From Klebsiella pneumoniae (GTDB taxonomy: Bacteria; Pseudomonadota; Gammaproteobacteria; Ga0077536), in NCBI GenBank assembly GCA_945873015.1, contig CAMCBY010000001.1, positions 1 to 44,938 on the forward strand: DNA of 44,938 nt, read 5' to 3'. The notes under the pieces were generated by a model, which saw only the letters and a program-made list of their open reading frames with translations, had not been told where the DNA came from and searched no databases. Made by a program: the position numbers and the translations under genes. Shown here in pieces: positions 1-8,590 of this stretch (the first letter of the stretch is position 1; the number at the start of each line of letters is the position of its first letter).

Positions 1-108
1 CATGCGCGCAACATCTGCGAGAACGTGATTTATCTGGTCGAAGGCAAAGACGTGCGTCACGTCGCTCTGGAACAGGTAGAACAGGAATTACGCCGCGACC
101 CCGATTAG
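1..108 (+). CDS. phoU: PhoU, phosphate signalling regulator (C-terminal fragment)
   Basis: Only the last 35 codons are in the window; the gene enters from the left edge and stops at TAG 106-108. The visible peptide begins HARNICENVIYLVEGKDV, which matches the conserved C-terminal helix of PhoU (H-A-R-N-I-x-E-x-V-I-Y-L-V-x-G-x-D-V-R-H). PhoU is a cytoplasmic helical protein that links the PstSCAB phosphate transporter to the PhoR kinase and holds the Pho regulon off when phosphate is plentiful. The neighbouring phoR and phoB lie on the opposite strand and converge on it, which supports the identification. The pst genes, if present, would lie to the left and cannot be seen. Confidence 0.9.
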   Translation, partial: HARNICENVIYLVEGKDVRHVALEQVEQELRRDPD

Positions 109-119
109 TCGTCTGCCCT

Positions 120-196
120 GTAGGTGCGAATTTATTCGCACATTAAAGCCGGAACTCGGCGCCGCGCCATGAATGTGCGAATAAATTCGCACCTGC
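120..196. repeat. Head-to-head pair of REP elements (family A)
   Basis: Left copy: head GTAG at 120-123, then the palindrome GTGCGAATTTATTCGCAC at 124-141. Right copy is inverted: GTGCGAATAAATTCGCAC at 175-192, then CTGC at 193-196 (a GCAG head on the other strand). A GTAG-type head followed by a hairpin is the hallmark of REP elements, and two in opposite orientation form a BIME. The pair fills the gap between the convergent phoU and phoR stops, where such elements can act as bidirectional terminators or protect transcript 3' ends. A solo copy of the same family lies at 40739-40760. Confidence 0.8.
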
Positions 197-201
197 AAGG
201 G

Positions 202-1524
202 TCAGCCGGCGTCTCTCACCTGCGCTGGTGTCTGCTCACGCACATCCACCGCTTCGGCCAGGGGAAAATCACAGCGGAAGCGGCTGCCCTTGCCGGGCGT
301 ACTCTCGATGTGCAAGGTCGCGTTGTGGCGCACCAGCACATGTTTGACGATGGCTAGCCCTAGACCGGTGCCGCCGGCGCTGCGCACGCGCGATTGTTCG
401 ACCCGATAGAAACGCTCGGTCAGGCGCTCGATATGTTCGGGCCCGATGCCGATGCCGTTGTCCTCTACCTCGAAATGGGCGCCACTCTCGTCGCGATACC
501 AGCGGATGCGGATCACGCCGCGCTCGGGCGTGTAATGCACGGCATTAAAAATCAGATTGGAGAACGCACTGTAGAGTTCGGTGCGCGACCCACGCAGGCG
601 CAGATCGGGGTCAATCTCGAGCGAAAACAGGTGCTCGCGCTGCAGACTCAGCTCACGCGCGCGGGCATGGGCGTCAGCCACCAGCGCTGAAACATCGACC
701 ACCTCGGGTTGCGGCACGCGGTCTTCGCGTTCGAGATTGGATAACAGCAACAGCTCCTCGACCAACTGTCGCATACGTTCGGAATGGGCGGCCATCTGCG
801 TCAGTGCCGGACGCCAAGCGGGCGGTGCCAGATCGGCCTGTGCTTCAAGGGTTTCGAGATAACCGCGGAACACCGTGATCGGTGTGCGCAGTTCATGGGA
901 AACGTTGGCGACAAAATCGCGTCGGATCTCGTTGGCGCGGTGTAGCTGGGTGATGTCGCGCGCGACCAGCAACTGTTGTTCGCGACCATAGGGCGCGAGC
1001 AGCACGGACAGATAGCGTTTGGTATCGGTCGGGCTCTGGATCTCGATGGCCTGCTCCTCGCTCGCGTTCTCGATAAAGGCGCGCAGCGCCGGCAGACGCA
1101 CGAGGTTGGTGACGCGCTGACCAATGTCCTCCGGCCAGCGGATACCTAGGTCGCGGCGCGCCGCGGCGTTGGCCCAGCGCACTTCATTTTGTGCGTCGAG
1201 CACCACGGTGGCATCGGGCAGCGCGCGGGTCGCCTGCTGGAATTGTTTGAGATAACTGGCGAGTTTCTTTTTGCGTTTTTTATGGCGCTCGCGCAGGTAG
1301 TCGATTTCGAGTGAGAGTTCTTCAAACGCGCCGGGCGCTTCGGGCGGCTCGTGGGTCTTGTGGTCGCGCATCCACGACAACAACAGCTCGAGTTTGGCGT
1401 GCATCCAGATGATGTAACCGACCGCTGCCAGCAGCAGACACCATTGGATGCGCCCAAGCAGCGTGCCGACCACCAGCGCGGTCAGGAAGAGTGCGGCAAG
1501 GCGCCAAGCATCGCGCTGCTGCAT
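202..1524 (-). CDS. phoR: PhoR, phosphate regulon sensor histidine kinase
   Basis: A 440-residue membrane histidine kinase. Two close hydrophobic segments near residues 8-24 and 27-42 form the short PhoR-type anchor with almost no periplasmic loop. A charged linker (about 70-95) leads to a PAS domain (about 98-195). The HisKA phosphoacceptor motif FVANVSHELRTP has His210, and the ATPase domain shows FSNLIFNAVHYTP, DNGIGIG and GGTGLGLAIVKHV. It should autophosphorylate when phosphate is low and pass phosphate to PhoB. It follows phoB on the same strand after an 87-bp gap, so the two are probably co-transcribed. Its stop faces the phoU stop across the REP pair. No key residue is missing. Confidence 0.95.
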   Translation of the reverse strand: MQQRDAWRLAALFLTALVVGTLLGRIQWCLLLAAVGYIIWMHAKLELLLSWMRDHKTHEPPEAPGAFEELSLEIDYLRERHKKRKKKLASYLKQFQQATRALPDATVVLDAQNEVRWANAAARRDLGIRWPEDIGQRVTNLVRLPALRAFIENASEEQAIEIQSPTDTKRYLSVLLAPYGREQQLLVARDITQLHRANEIRRDFVANVSHELRTPITVFRGYLETLEAQADLAPPAWRPALTQMAAHSERMRQLVEELLLLSNLEREDRVPQPEVVDVSALVADAHARARELSLQREHLFSLEIDPDLRLRGSRTELYSAFSNLIFNAVHYTPERGVIRIRWYRDESGAHFEVEDNGIGIGPEHIERLTERFYRVEQSRVRSAGGTGLGLAIVKHVLVRHNATLHIESTPGKGSRFRCDFPLAEAVDVREQTPAQVRDAG

Positions 1525-1611
1525 AGGGGAGAACCTGCGAGAAGGGTGGCTGGATTATCGTACTTTCGGTGGTCTGGATGAAGAGTCAGGCCGCAGGATT
1601 TTCGGCCGCGC

Positions 1612-2304
1612 TCAGTCCAGCAGCACCGAGAAGCGGTAGCCGACGCTGCGCACGGTCTGGATGTAGGCCTCGCAGCCATAGGGCTCGAGCAATTTGCGCA
1701 GGCGCCGGATGTGCACATCCACGGTTCGTTCCTCGATGTAGGCATGGTTGCCCCACACGCTATCAAGCAACTGATTTCGCGAATAAACCCGTTCCGGATG
1801 GGTGATGAAGAACTGCAGCAGACGGAACTCGGTGGGAGACAGCTCTACCGGCCGGTTGTTGGCCAGCACCCGATGGGTCTGGGAATCGAGCTTGATGGCG
1901 CCCATTTCGATCACATCGAGGTCGCCGCCGGTCTGGCTGCGACGCATCACCGCGCGCACCCGCGCCAGCAGTTCGCGGGTCGAAAAGGGTTTGGTGATGA
2001 AGTCGTCGGCGCCGGTATCGAGGCCTTTGACCTTGTCGTTCTCGCTGCCGCGCGCGGTCAGCATGATGATCGGGATACCGCAGGTTTTGGGGTCGCGCTT
2101 CAAGCGTCGCGCGAAATCGACACCGCTGATGCCGGGCAACATCCAGTCGAGCAGGATGAGGTCGGGCGTCAGGGTGCCCATGGCGGTCTGGGCCTCTTCG
2201 ACGTCGCCGGCCTCGGTGAACTGGTAGCCGTCGCCCGCGAGGGTGAAGCCCAGCATCTGGCGGATGGCCGGTTCGTCTTCGACGATGAGTATGTTGGCGC
2301 TCAT
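1612..2304 (-). CDS. phoB: PhoB, phosphate regulon response regulator
   Basis: A 230-residue OmpR/PhoB-class response regulator. The receiver domain (about 1-120) has acidic residues at VEDE, phosphoacceptor Asp53 in LLDWMLPG, the conserved Thr in MLTARG, and Lys in TKPFS. The winged-helix DNA-binding domain (about 130-229) carries LSPTEFRLLQFFITHPERV and RTVDVHIRRLRKLLE, matching PhoB rather than other paralogues. Once phosphorylated by PhoR it activates phosphate-starvation genes, usually including its own operon. Length is typical. It reads away from the ComEA-like gene, so the 295-bp region upstream is its likely promoter. Confidence 0.95.
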   Translation of the reverse strand: MSANILIVEDEPAIRQMLGFTLAGDGYQFTEAGDVEEAQTAMGTLTPDLILLDWMLPGISGVDFARRLKRDPKTCGIPIIMLTARGSENDKVKGLDTGADDFITKPFSTRELLARVRAVMRRSQTGGDLDVIEMGAIKLDSQTHRVLANNRPVELSPTEFRLLQFFITHPERVYSRNQLLDSVWGNHAYIEERTVDVHIRRLRKLLEPYGCEAYIQTVRSVGYRFSVLLD

Positions 2305-2599
2305 GGCTGCTTACTATGTGTCAGTCACAGGACTTGCGTGACACTTCTACGTGGTTTTTGTGACGGCTCGATGAAACTGCGGGCAATCTACAGACCGCCG
2401 TGTCCTCGCTACCCGCCGTATGCTCAGGAAAATCTCCTGGCCGCAGCCGCGTCTGTGCGCCGGATCGAGGCTCGCCACGGTCGGCGCGTCGCATCTAAGC
2501 TAACCGTGCGTTCGGTGCTTTCTGGAAGGAAGCGACCCGACGCACCAGCCCCAGCTTACCCGAGGGAATACCCAAGGGATCATTCAAAGGAGACATGGA
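2305..2599. promoter_or_regulatory. phoB upstream region with GTCAC repeats
   Basis: This 295-bp gap separates divergent phoB and the ComEA-like gene. At 2318-2344 an inverted repeat reads GTGTCA ... TGACAC, with an inner GTCAC ... GTGAC, and a further GTGAC lies at about 2358-2364. On the phoB strand these appear as spaced TGTCAC/GTCAC units like the TGTCA half-sites of a Pho box, so autoregulation by PhoB is plausible, although spacing is not the canonical 11 bp. The rest (about 2365-2580) shows no gene. A strong ribosome-binding site AAAGGAGA at 2587-2593 belongs to the gene starting at 2600. Confidence 0.35.
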
Positions 2600-2872
2600 A
2601 TGTCCTCATTAAGACGTCTGCTCATCATTTTCCTCGTGCTTATGTCCTGCGCCTTAAACGCGGCTGAGCCGGTCAACCTCAATTCGGCGTCGGCCGAAGC
2701 GCTTGCGGCCGGTATGGTCGGTATCGGGCCGGCCAAAGCCCAGGCCATCGTCGAGTATCGCGATGCCCACGGTCCGTTCAAGACCGTCGATGACCTGCTG
2801 CAGATTAAAGGTATCGGCAGCGCGACCCTGGACAAGAACCGCGAGCGCGTCACCGCCGCCTCGAGTAAATAA
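2600..2872 (+). CDS. ComEA-like helix-hairpin-helix DNA-binding protein
   Basis: A 90-residue exported protein. Residues 1-21 form a signal peptide (basic SLRR, hydrophobic LLIIFLVLMSCAL, cleavage near NAA-EP). The mature part is a single ComEA-type helix-hairpin-helix domain: VNLNSASAEAL at its start, then GIGPAKAQAIVEYR and IKGIGSATLDKNR, the paired hairpins that bind DNA backbone. Small stand-alone ComEA proteins of this kind occur across gammaproteobacteria and are linked to periplasmic DNA binding during transformation, though many remain untested. The start at 2600 is supported by AAAGGAGA nine bases upstream. It stands alone, followed by a terminator. Confidence 0.85.
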   Translation: MSSLRRLLIIFLVLMSCALNAAEPVNLNSASAEALAAGMVGIGPAKAQAIVEYRDAHGPFKTVDDLLQIKGIGSATLDKNRERVTAASSK

Positions 2873-2907
2873 CGAATCAACGCAACCCTCCTCGGTACGC
2901 CGGGGTT

Positions 2908-2943
2908 ATGCCGGTTCGGGTCGCGAACCGGCATCTTTTTTGC
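2908..2943 (+). terminator. Rho-independent terminator after the ComEA-like gene
   Basis: A perfect 11-bp stem (ATGCCGGTTCG at 2908-2918 paired with CGAACCGGCAT at 2924-2934) with a 5-base loop is followed by C and a run of seven T. It lies 36 bp after the stop at 2872. This is the clearest terminator in the window and isolates the ComEA-like gene from leuS. Confidence 0.9.
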
Positions 2944-3062
2944 GCCAAAAATGGCCCTCCTGTATGCTCGTCGGCCGAGCAAATCCCATCCTCACCCCGG
3001 TCTCCTGCGGTGCGGCGGTTGCCGCGGGACACTCCGATTTTCCAGCAAAAGGGCTTTAAAGC

Positions 3063-5672
3063 GTGCGCGAAGAATTCAAGCGCGAACTCCTGACCGAGCG
3101 TTACGAACCGGCACGCATCGAGCCGGTGGTGCAGGACCAATGGCGCGATCACCAGACCTTCAAGGTGGTCGAAGACCCGTCCAAGGAAAAGTTCTATTGC
3201 CTGTGCATGTTCCCCTACCCGAGCGGGCGTCTGCACATGGGCCATGTGCGTAACTACACCATCGGCGATGTGATTGCCCGCTATCAGCGCATGCAGGGCA
3301 AGAACGTCATGCAGCCGATGGGCTGGGACGCTTTTGGTATGCCGGCCGAGAACGCCGCCATCGAAAACAACGTGCCGCCGGCCAAGTGGACGCGAGACAA
3401 TATCAGCTACATGCGCGGCCAGTTGCAGCGTTTGGGTTTTGCCTACGACTGGAGTCGTGAACTCGCCACCTGCAACGCTGATTATTACCGCTGGGAGCAG
3501 TGGTTTTTCACCCAGCTCTACGAGAAAGGCCTGGTCTATCGCGCCACCGCGGTCGTGAACTGGGATCCGGTCGACCAGACCGTGCTCGCCAATGAGCAGG
3601 TTATCGACGGCTGCGGCTGGCGCTCCGGCGCGCCGGTCGAGCGCCGCGAGATCCCGCAATGGTTCCTGCGCATCACCGCCTATGCCGACGAACTGCTGGA
3701 AGAACTGGACCGCATGGACGAGTGGCCGGAAGCGGTCAAGACCATGCAGCGCAACTGGATAGGGCGCTCCCAGGGCCTCAAGATTCGATTTGCCTTGAGT
3801 GATGGCAGTGGCGACCTGGAAGTCTTCACCACCCGCCCCGACACCCTGCATGGCGCGACCTACATGGCCGTCGCGCCCGAACATCCGCTGGCGGTGGCCG
3901 CCGCCAGCCGCGACCCCAAGGTCGCCGAACTGCTGGAATCGTGCAAACGCCAGTCCACCTCCGAAGCCATCATGGAGACCATGGAAAAGCGCGGTCTGCC
4001 GCTGGGTATCAGCGTCGACCATCCGCTTACCGGTGCGCCCCTGCCGGTGTGGGTCGCGAATTTTGTCTTGATGGGCTATGGCACCGGCGCGGTGATGTCG
4101 GTACCGGCGCATGACCAGCGCGATTTCGAGTTCGCCAAACGCAACCATCTGCCGATTCGCCAGGTGGTGCGGCCGCTGGACGGCAGCGCGGTCGACATCG
4201 AGCGTGAGGCTTACACCGAACACGGCGTGCTGGTGAACAGCGGCACCTATGACGGTCTCGATTTCGGTGCGGCTTTTGATGCCATCGCCACGCACCTCGA
4301 AGGCCAGGGCCGCGCCGAGCGGCGCACCCAATACCGTCTGCGCGACTGGCTGGTATCGCGTCAACGTTATTGGGGCTGCCCGATCCCGGTGCTGTATGAC
4401 GCCGACGGCAATGTGGTGCTGGAGTCCGCCGAGCGCTTGCCGGTGGTATTGCCCGAAGACATCGCCTGGGAAGGCGTCAATTCGCCGCTGCGTTCCATGC
4501 CGTCTTTCACCGAGGCGACCCTGCCCGATGGCCGGCCGGGGCGCCGTGAGACCGACACCTTCGACACCTTCTTCGAGTCGTCCTGGTATTTCACCCGTTT
4601 TGCCTGCGCCGACAGCACCACCGGCATGGTCGACGCGCGCGCCGATTACTGGATGCCGGTCGATATCTACATCGGCGGCATCGAACATGCGGTGCTGCAC
4701 CTTCTTTACGCGCGCTTTTTCCACAAGGCCATGCGCGACGCCGGCCTGGTCAAATCCGCCGAGCCCTTCAAGCGTCTTCTGACCCAGGGCATGGTGTGCA
4801 AGGAAACCTATTTCCGCGACGGCGAGAACGGCCGCAAACAATACTTCAACCCGGCGCAGGTCGACGTTGAGCTCGACGCCAAAGGCCGTGCGCTCACCGC
4901 GCGCGCCAAGAGTGACGGCTTGCCGGTCACCATCGGCGCGGTCGAGAAGATGTCGAAGTCGAAGAACAACGGCGTCGATCCGCAGGCCTTGATCGACAAA
5001 TACGGTGCCGACACCGTGCGCCTGTATACGATGTTCGCAGCGCCGCCCGACCAATCCCTGGAATGGTCGGATTCGGCGGTCGAAGGGCAATTCCGTTTCT
5101 TGAAATCGTTATGGCGCCAGGTCACCGAACACGTCGCCAAGGGCGTGCCGGCCGCGGCCGGCAGCCATGACGACGAACTGAAAACGGTGCGTCGCCACAT
5201 TCACGAGACCATCGTAAAAGTGAGTGACGACGTCAGCCGACGTTACAAATTCAACACCGCGATTGCCGCGGTGATGGAATTGTTGAATCACCTGTCACGT
5301 ATGACGGTCGAGACGGCCGCCGCCCACGCGGTGCGCCAGGAGGGCCTCAGCACCGTGGTGCTGTTGCTTGCGCCCATCGTGCCGCATATCACCGCGGTGC
5401 TATGGCAGGCCTTGGGCCATGCCGACGAACTGAGTGGCGCCGCCTGGCCGCAGGCCGACAGCAGTGCTCTCACGCGCGATGAAGTCGAACTGGTGGTGCA
5501 GGTCAACGGCCGCAAACGTGCGGTGGTCAGCGTGCCCGCCAATGCCGACAAGGCGACCTGCGAAGCCATCGCGTTGGCGGACGACAACGTGCAGCGTTTT
5601 GTCACCGGCAAACAGATGCGCAAGATCATCGTCGTGCCAGGCAAGCTCGTGAACGTGGTGGTGGCGGAGTAA
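3063..5672 (+). CDS. leuS: Leucyl-tRNA synthetase
   Basis: An 869-residue class Ia aminoacyl-tRNA synthetase, close to the usual bacterial length of about 860. It joins leucine to tRNA-Leu using ATP. Visible landmarks: HIGH-type motif PYPSGRLHMGH at residues 51-61; CP1 editing domain with TTRPDTLHGATYMAVAPEHPL and HDQRDFEFAKR; WYFTRF and HAVLHLLYARFFHK in the synthetic core; KMSKS motif at about 629-633 in EKMSKSKNNGVDP; and a C-terminal anticodon/ribosome-side domain ending VVVAE. The start is a GTG with only a weak purine stretch upstream; the first ten residues are an extension relative to the usual ERYEP-like start, so a slightly later start is possible. It leads the run lptE-holA. Confidence 0.97.
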   Translation: MREEFKRELLTERYEPARIEPVVQDQWRDHQTFKVVEDPSKEKFYCLCMFPYPSGRLHMGHVRNYTIGDVIARYQRMQGKNVMQPMGWDAFGMPAENAAIENNVPPAKWTRDNISYMRGQLQRLGFAYDWSRELATCNADYYRWEQWFFTQLYEKGLVYRATAVVNWDPVDQTVLANEQVIDGCGWRSGAPVERREIPQWFLRITAYADELLEELDRMDEWPEAVKTMQRNWIGRSQGLKIRFALSDGSGDLEVFTTRPDTLHGATYMAVAPEHPLAVAAASRDPKVAELLESCKRQSTSEAIMETMEKRGLPLGISVDHPLTGAPLPVWVANFVLMGYGTGAVMSVPAHDQRDFEFAKRNHLPIRQVVRPLDGSAVDIEREAYTEHGVLVNSGTYDGLDFGAAFDAIATHLEGQGRAERRTQYRLRDWLVSRQRYWGCPIPVLYDADGNVVLESAERLPVVLPEDIAWEGVNSPLRSMPSFTEATLPDGRPGRRETDTFDTFFESSWYFTRFACADSTTGMVDARADYWMPVDIYIGGIEHAVLHLLYARFFHKAMRDAGLVKSAEPFKRLLTQGMVCKETYFRDGENGRKQYFNPAQVDVELDAKGRALTARAKSDGLPVTIGAVEKMSKSKNNGVDPQALIDKYGADTVRLYTMFAAPPDQSLEWSDSAVEGQFRFLKSLWRQVTEHVAKGVPAAAGSHDDELKTVRRHIHETIVKVSDDVSRRYKFNTAIAAVMELLNHLSRMTVETAAAHAVRQEGLSTVVLLLAPIVPHITAVLWQALGHADELSGAAWPQADSSALTRDEVELVVQVNGRKRAVVSVPANADKATCEAIALADDNVQRFVTGKQMRKIIVVPGKLVNVVVAE

Positions 5673-5677
5673 AGCCG

Positions 5678-6226
5678 ATGACCTCGCGCACCCGGCTTGC
5701 GGTGTTGATGGTGCTGCTGGCGGTTGTCCTGGCGGGCTGCGGCGGCTGGTATCTGCGCGGCTCGAACCCCGGTTCGACGTATAATTTCCGCAAAGTATTT
5801 CTGCGCGGCGACGCGGCCGATCAGGTCACCCTTGCGGTGCGCCGCGAGCTCGTCAATCGCGGATTGCGCGTGGTGCGTCGGCGCTCGCTTGCCGACCTGG
5901 TCATTGAGATAGAAGACGAACGTTTCGAGCGTCGCATCCTGTCGGTCGACCCTGGCACGGGTAAGGTGCGCGAAATCGAGCTCGGGCTGCTCGCTCATTT
6001 CACCGTGCGTTCAAGCGATGGCAAGCTGCTGGTGCCGCGCGAACCGCTGACTTTTCAGCTCGATTATGTGTTCGACGAAGGTTCCCTGCTCGGCACCGTC
6101 GAACAAGACAATACCGTGCAGCAGGATCTGGCCGAGACGGCTGCCACCTCGCTGATTTTCCGTCTCGAATCCATCGAACTGCCACCCGACGCTGCGGCCA
6201 AACCCAAAGTCGACAGCAAGGGTTGA
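5678..6226 (+). CDS. lptE: LptE, LPS-assembly lipoprotein
   Basis: A 182-residue lipoprotein that plugs the LptD barrel and helps place lipopolysaccharide in the outer membrane. The N-terminus is a lipoprotein signal (TRLAVLMVLLAVVLAGC) with the lipobox cysteine near residue 21, followed by GGWYLRGS, the usual LptE opening where the first strand begins with a W-x-L-R-G pattern. The C-terminal segment contains DNTVQQDLAETAATSLIFRL, the conserved helix of the family. It begins 5 bp after leuS and is followed 7 bp later by holA, the standard gammaproteobacterial leuS-lptE-holA arrangement. The sequence otherwise diverges, as is usual for LptE, so synteny carries much of the call. Confidence 0.9.
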   Translation: MTSRTRLAVLMVLLAVVLAGCGGWYLRGSNPGSTYNFRKVFLRGDAADQVTLAVRRELVNRGLRVVRRRSLADLVIEIEDERFERRILSVDPGTGKVREIELGLLAHFTVRSSDGKLLVPREPLTFQLDYVFDEGSLLGTVEQDNTVQQDLAETAATSLIFRLESIELPPDAAAKPKVDSKG

Positions 6227-6233
6227 TAGCGCT

Positions 6234-7271
6234 GTGCAACTGACCGTCGACCGTCTCCATGAGCGGCTGCGCGCGCAGTCACTGGCGCCGATCTATTTTT
6301 TTCACGGCGATGAGCCGCTGCAGTTGCTCGAATGTGCCGATGCGGTGCGCAAACGTGCGTTCGAAACCGGCATCGAGGAACGACGCGTGTTCGACGCGGA
6401 AACCGGCATCGACTGGCAGGCGCTGGCGGACGAGGGCAACGCCTTGTCGCTGTTCGCGAGCCGGCGGCTGTTTGAAATCCGCCTCGGTGAGCGCAAGCCC
6501 GACAAGGCCGGTGCCGAGATCCTCGAACAATTGGCCGCTCGCGAGCAGGCCGACGACATCGTGGTGGTCAGCGCCGGCAAACCGGACGCGGCGATGAAGA
6601 AGGCCAAATGGTTTGCCGCGCTCGAGAACCACGCAGTGTGTGTCGCGACCCGCGACCTGCGCGGCGCCGCGTTACCGGAATGGCTGGGCCGGCGTGCCGC
6701 GCGTTTCGGCAAACGTATCGCACCGGCCGCCGCTGAACTCATCGCTGACCGCGTCGAAGGCAATATGCTGGCGGCCGCCCAGGAAGTCGAAAAGCTGTGT
6801 CTCTTGGTCGATGCTGAACTCATCAATGAAGCCGATGTGCTGGGCGCGGTGCGCGACAGCGCGCGCTACGATGTGTTTCAGCTCGCCGATGCGGTGGTGG
6901 GTGGCGATCTGGCGCGCGCGCTGCGCATTATTCGCGGTCTGCGCGAGGAAGGCACCGAACCTTTGTTGCTCAACTGGGCGCTGGGCCGTGAACTGCGCCA
7001 ACTGGCGGGTATCTCGCATATGGTGGCGCGCGGCACGTCGGTGGATGCCGCGCTTGAACAATATCGGGTGTGGAGCAATCGCAAACCCGCGTTTAAACGC
7101 GTGCTGGCGCGCTTAAGCACGGATGACCTCATGCACCTGTTGGCGTACGCTAATTTCATCGATACCGTGGTCAAAGGCGCACAAAGTGGCGAACCGTGGG
7201 ACGAGATTGAGATTCTGACGATGAAGATGGGCGGCGCACGCGGCGTGGACGGCTTGCTGCGCACGCTTTAG
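6234..7271 (+). CDS. holA: DNA polymerase III subunit delta
   Basis: A 345-residue clamp-loader subunit; delta opens the beta sliding clamp during loading. The N-terminal domain has IYFFHGDEPLQLLECADAV, the usual HolA opening. The middle contains LIADRVEGNMLAAAQEVEKL and the C-terminal part has ARYDVFQLADAVVGGD, GTEPLLLNWALGRELRQL and the closing HLLAYANFIDTVVKG. The start is GTG at 6234, in line with the family N-terminus. Position directly after lptE and before proA-nadD is the usual context. No sign of truncation. Confidence 0.95.
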   Translation: MQLTVDRLHERLRAQSLAPIYFFHGDEPLQLLECADAVRKRAFETGIEERRVFDAETGIDWQALADEGNALSLFASRRLFEIRLGERKPDKAGAEILEQLAAREQADDIVVVSAGKPDAAMKKAKWFAALENHAVCVATRDLRGAALPEWLGRRAARFGKRIAPAAAELIADRVEGNMLAAAQEVEKLCLLVDAELINEADVLGAVRDSARYDVFQLADAVVGGDLARALRIIRGLREEGTEPLLLNWALGRELRQLAGISHMVARGTSVDAALEQYRVWSNRKPAFKRVLARLSTDDLMHLLAYANFIDTVVKGAQSGEPWDEIEILTMKMGGARGVDGLLRTL

Positions 7272-7279
7272 GAAACACC

Positions 7280-8566
7280 ATGGCTGAGTCAAGCAAACAA
7301 CCGAACACGATGGGCGACGACGTCACCGCCTATGTCGACGGCGTGGCACGTGACGCGCGCACTGCGAGTCGCGCGATGGCGCGCGCCACCAGCGCCGAGA
7401 AAAATGCCGCACTGCTCGCCATTGCGGCGCGTATACGTGCGCAGGCGGCGGAGATTCTGGCCGCCAATCGGGCCGACGTTGCGGCGGCCGTTGGTCTTGA
7501 TGCCGCAATGGTCGAACGCCTCACGCTCAACCCGGCGCGGGTCGAAGCGATGGCGGCCGGGGTGGCCGAAGTGGCGGCGCTCGCCGATCCTGTCGGTGGC
7601 ATTACCGATCTCGAATTTCGCCCCACCGGTATTCAGGTCGGGCGCATGCGCGTGCCGCTCGGTGTGGTTGGCATCATCTACGAAGCGCGGCCCAACGTGA
7701 CGGCGGATGCAGCGGCGTTGTGTCTGAAGTCGGGCAATGCCGCGATTTTGCGCGGCGGCTCGGAAGCCTTGCGCTCGAATCAGTTGATTGCGCAATGTGT
7801 GCATCATGGTCTCGAACAGGCCGGCTTGCCGGCCACCGGTGTGCAGGTCATCGCGACCACCGACCGCGCGGCGGTCGGCGCCCTGCTCGCGCAGGATAAA
7901 TACGTCGATGTGATCGTGCCGCGCGGCGGCAAGAGCCTCATCGAACGCGTCAGCCGCGAGGCGCGTATGCCGGTCATCAAACATCTCGATGGCGTGTGCC
8001 ATGTGTTTCTCGACGACAGCGCCGATGCGGCCAAGGCGCTTGCCATCGTCGTCAATGCCAAGACCCAGCGTTACGGCACCTGCAACACCATGGAAACCCT
8101 GCTCGCCACACCGGCGGTGGCGGCGCGCCTGTATCCGACTATCCTCGCCGCCTTGCATGCAGCAGGCGTTGAGCTGCGCGGTTGCGCGCGCACGCGCACG
8201 CTCTACGACAAAGTCATCGCCGCCAGCGAAGAGGATTGGTACGCCGAATATCTGGCGCCGATACTCGCGGTGCGTATTGTCGATGATTTCGACGCGGCGC
8301 TTGATCACATCACCCGCTATGGTTCTTTGCACACCGATGCCATCGTCACCGAAAACTTCGTCAATGCGCGGCGCTTTCTCGCCGAGGTTGATTCAAGCTC
8401 GGTGATGGTCAATGCCTCGACCCGCTTCGCCGACGGTTTTGAATACGGGCTCGGCGCCGAAATCGGCATCAGCACCGACAAATTCCATGCGCGCGGGCCA
8501 GTCGGCCTCGAAGGCCTCACGTCCCAGAAATGGATCGTGCTGGGAGACGGCCATATCCGTTCCTGA
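7280..8566 (+). CDS. proA: Gamma-glutamyl phosphate reductase
   Basis: A 428-residue member of the aldehyde dehydrogenase superfamily that reduces gamma-glutamyl phosphate to glutamate semialdehyde with NADPH, the second step of proline synthesis. Motifs: VPLGVVGIIYEARPNVT, LKSGNAAILRGGSEA, DVIVPRGGKSLIERV, HLDGVCHVFLD, and the catalytic cysteine (about residue 268) in RYGTCNTMETLL. The C-terminus contains FADGFEYGLGAEIGIST and HARGPVGLEGLTSQKW, as expected. It starts 8 bp after holA. The partner kinase proB is not in the window. Between holA and nadD this is a common gammaproteobacterial order. Confidence 0.97.
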   Translation: MAESSKQPNTMGDDVTAYVDGVARDARTASRAMARATSAEKNAALLAIAARIRAQAAEILAANRADVAAAVGLDAAMVERLTLNPARVEAMAAGVAEVAALADPVGGITDLEFRPTGIQVGRMRVPLGVVGIIYEARPNVTADAAALCLKSGNAAILRGGSEALRSNQLIAQCVHHGLEQAGLPATGVQVIATTDRAAVGALLAQDKYVDVIVPRGGKSLIERVSREARMPVIKHLDGVCHVFLDDSADAAKALAIVVNAKTQRYGTCNTMETLLATPAVAARLYPTILAALHAAGVELRGCARTRTLYDKVIAASEEDWYAEYLAPILAVRIVDDFDAALDHITRYGSLHTDAIVTENFVNARRFLAEVDSSSVMVNASTRFADGFEYGLGAEIGISTDKFHARGPVGLEGLTSQKWIVLGDGHIRS

Positions 8567-8590
8567 GTCGAATCGCGCCGGGGCCGCGCG

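Noticed and set aside
2877..5090. A 737-codon open frame on the minus strand opposite leuS
   Set aside because: It is a mirror of leuS codon structure in GC-rich DNA; leuS has complete motifs and the antisense frame shows no recognisable domain.
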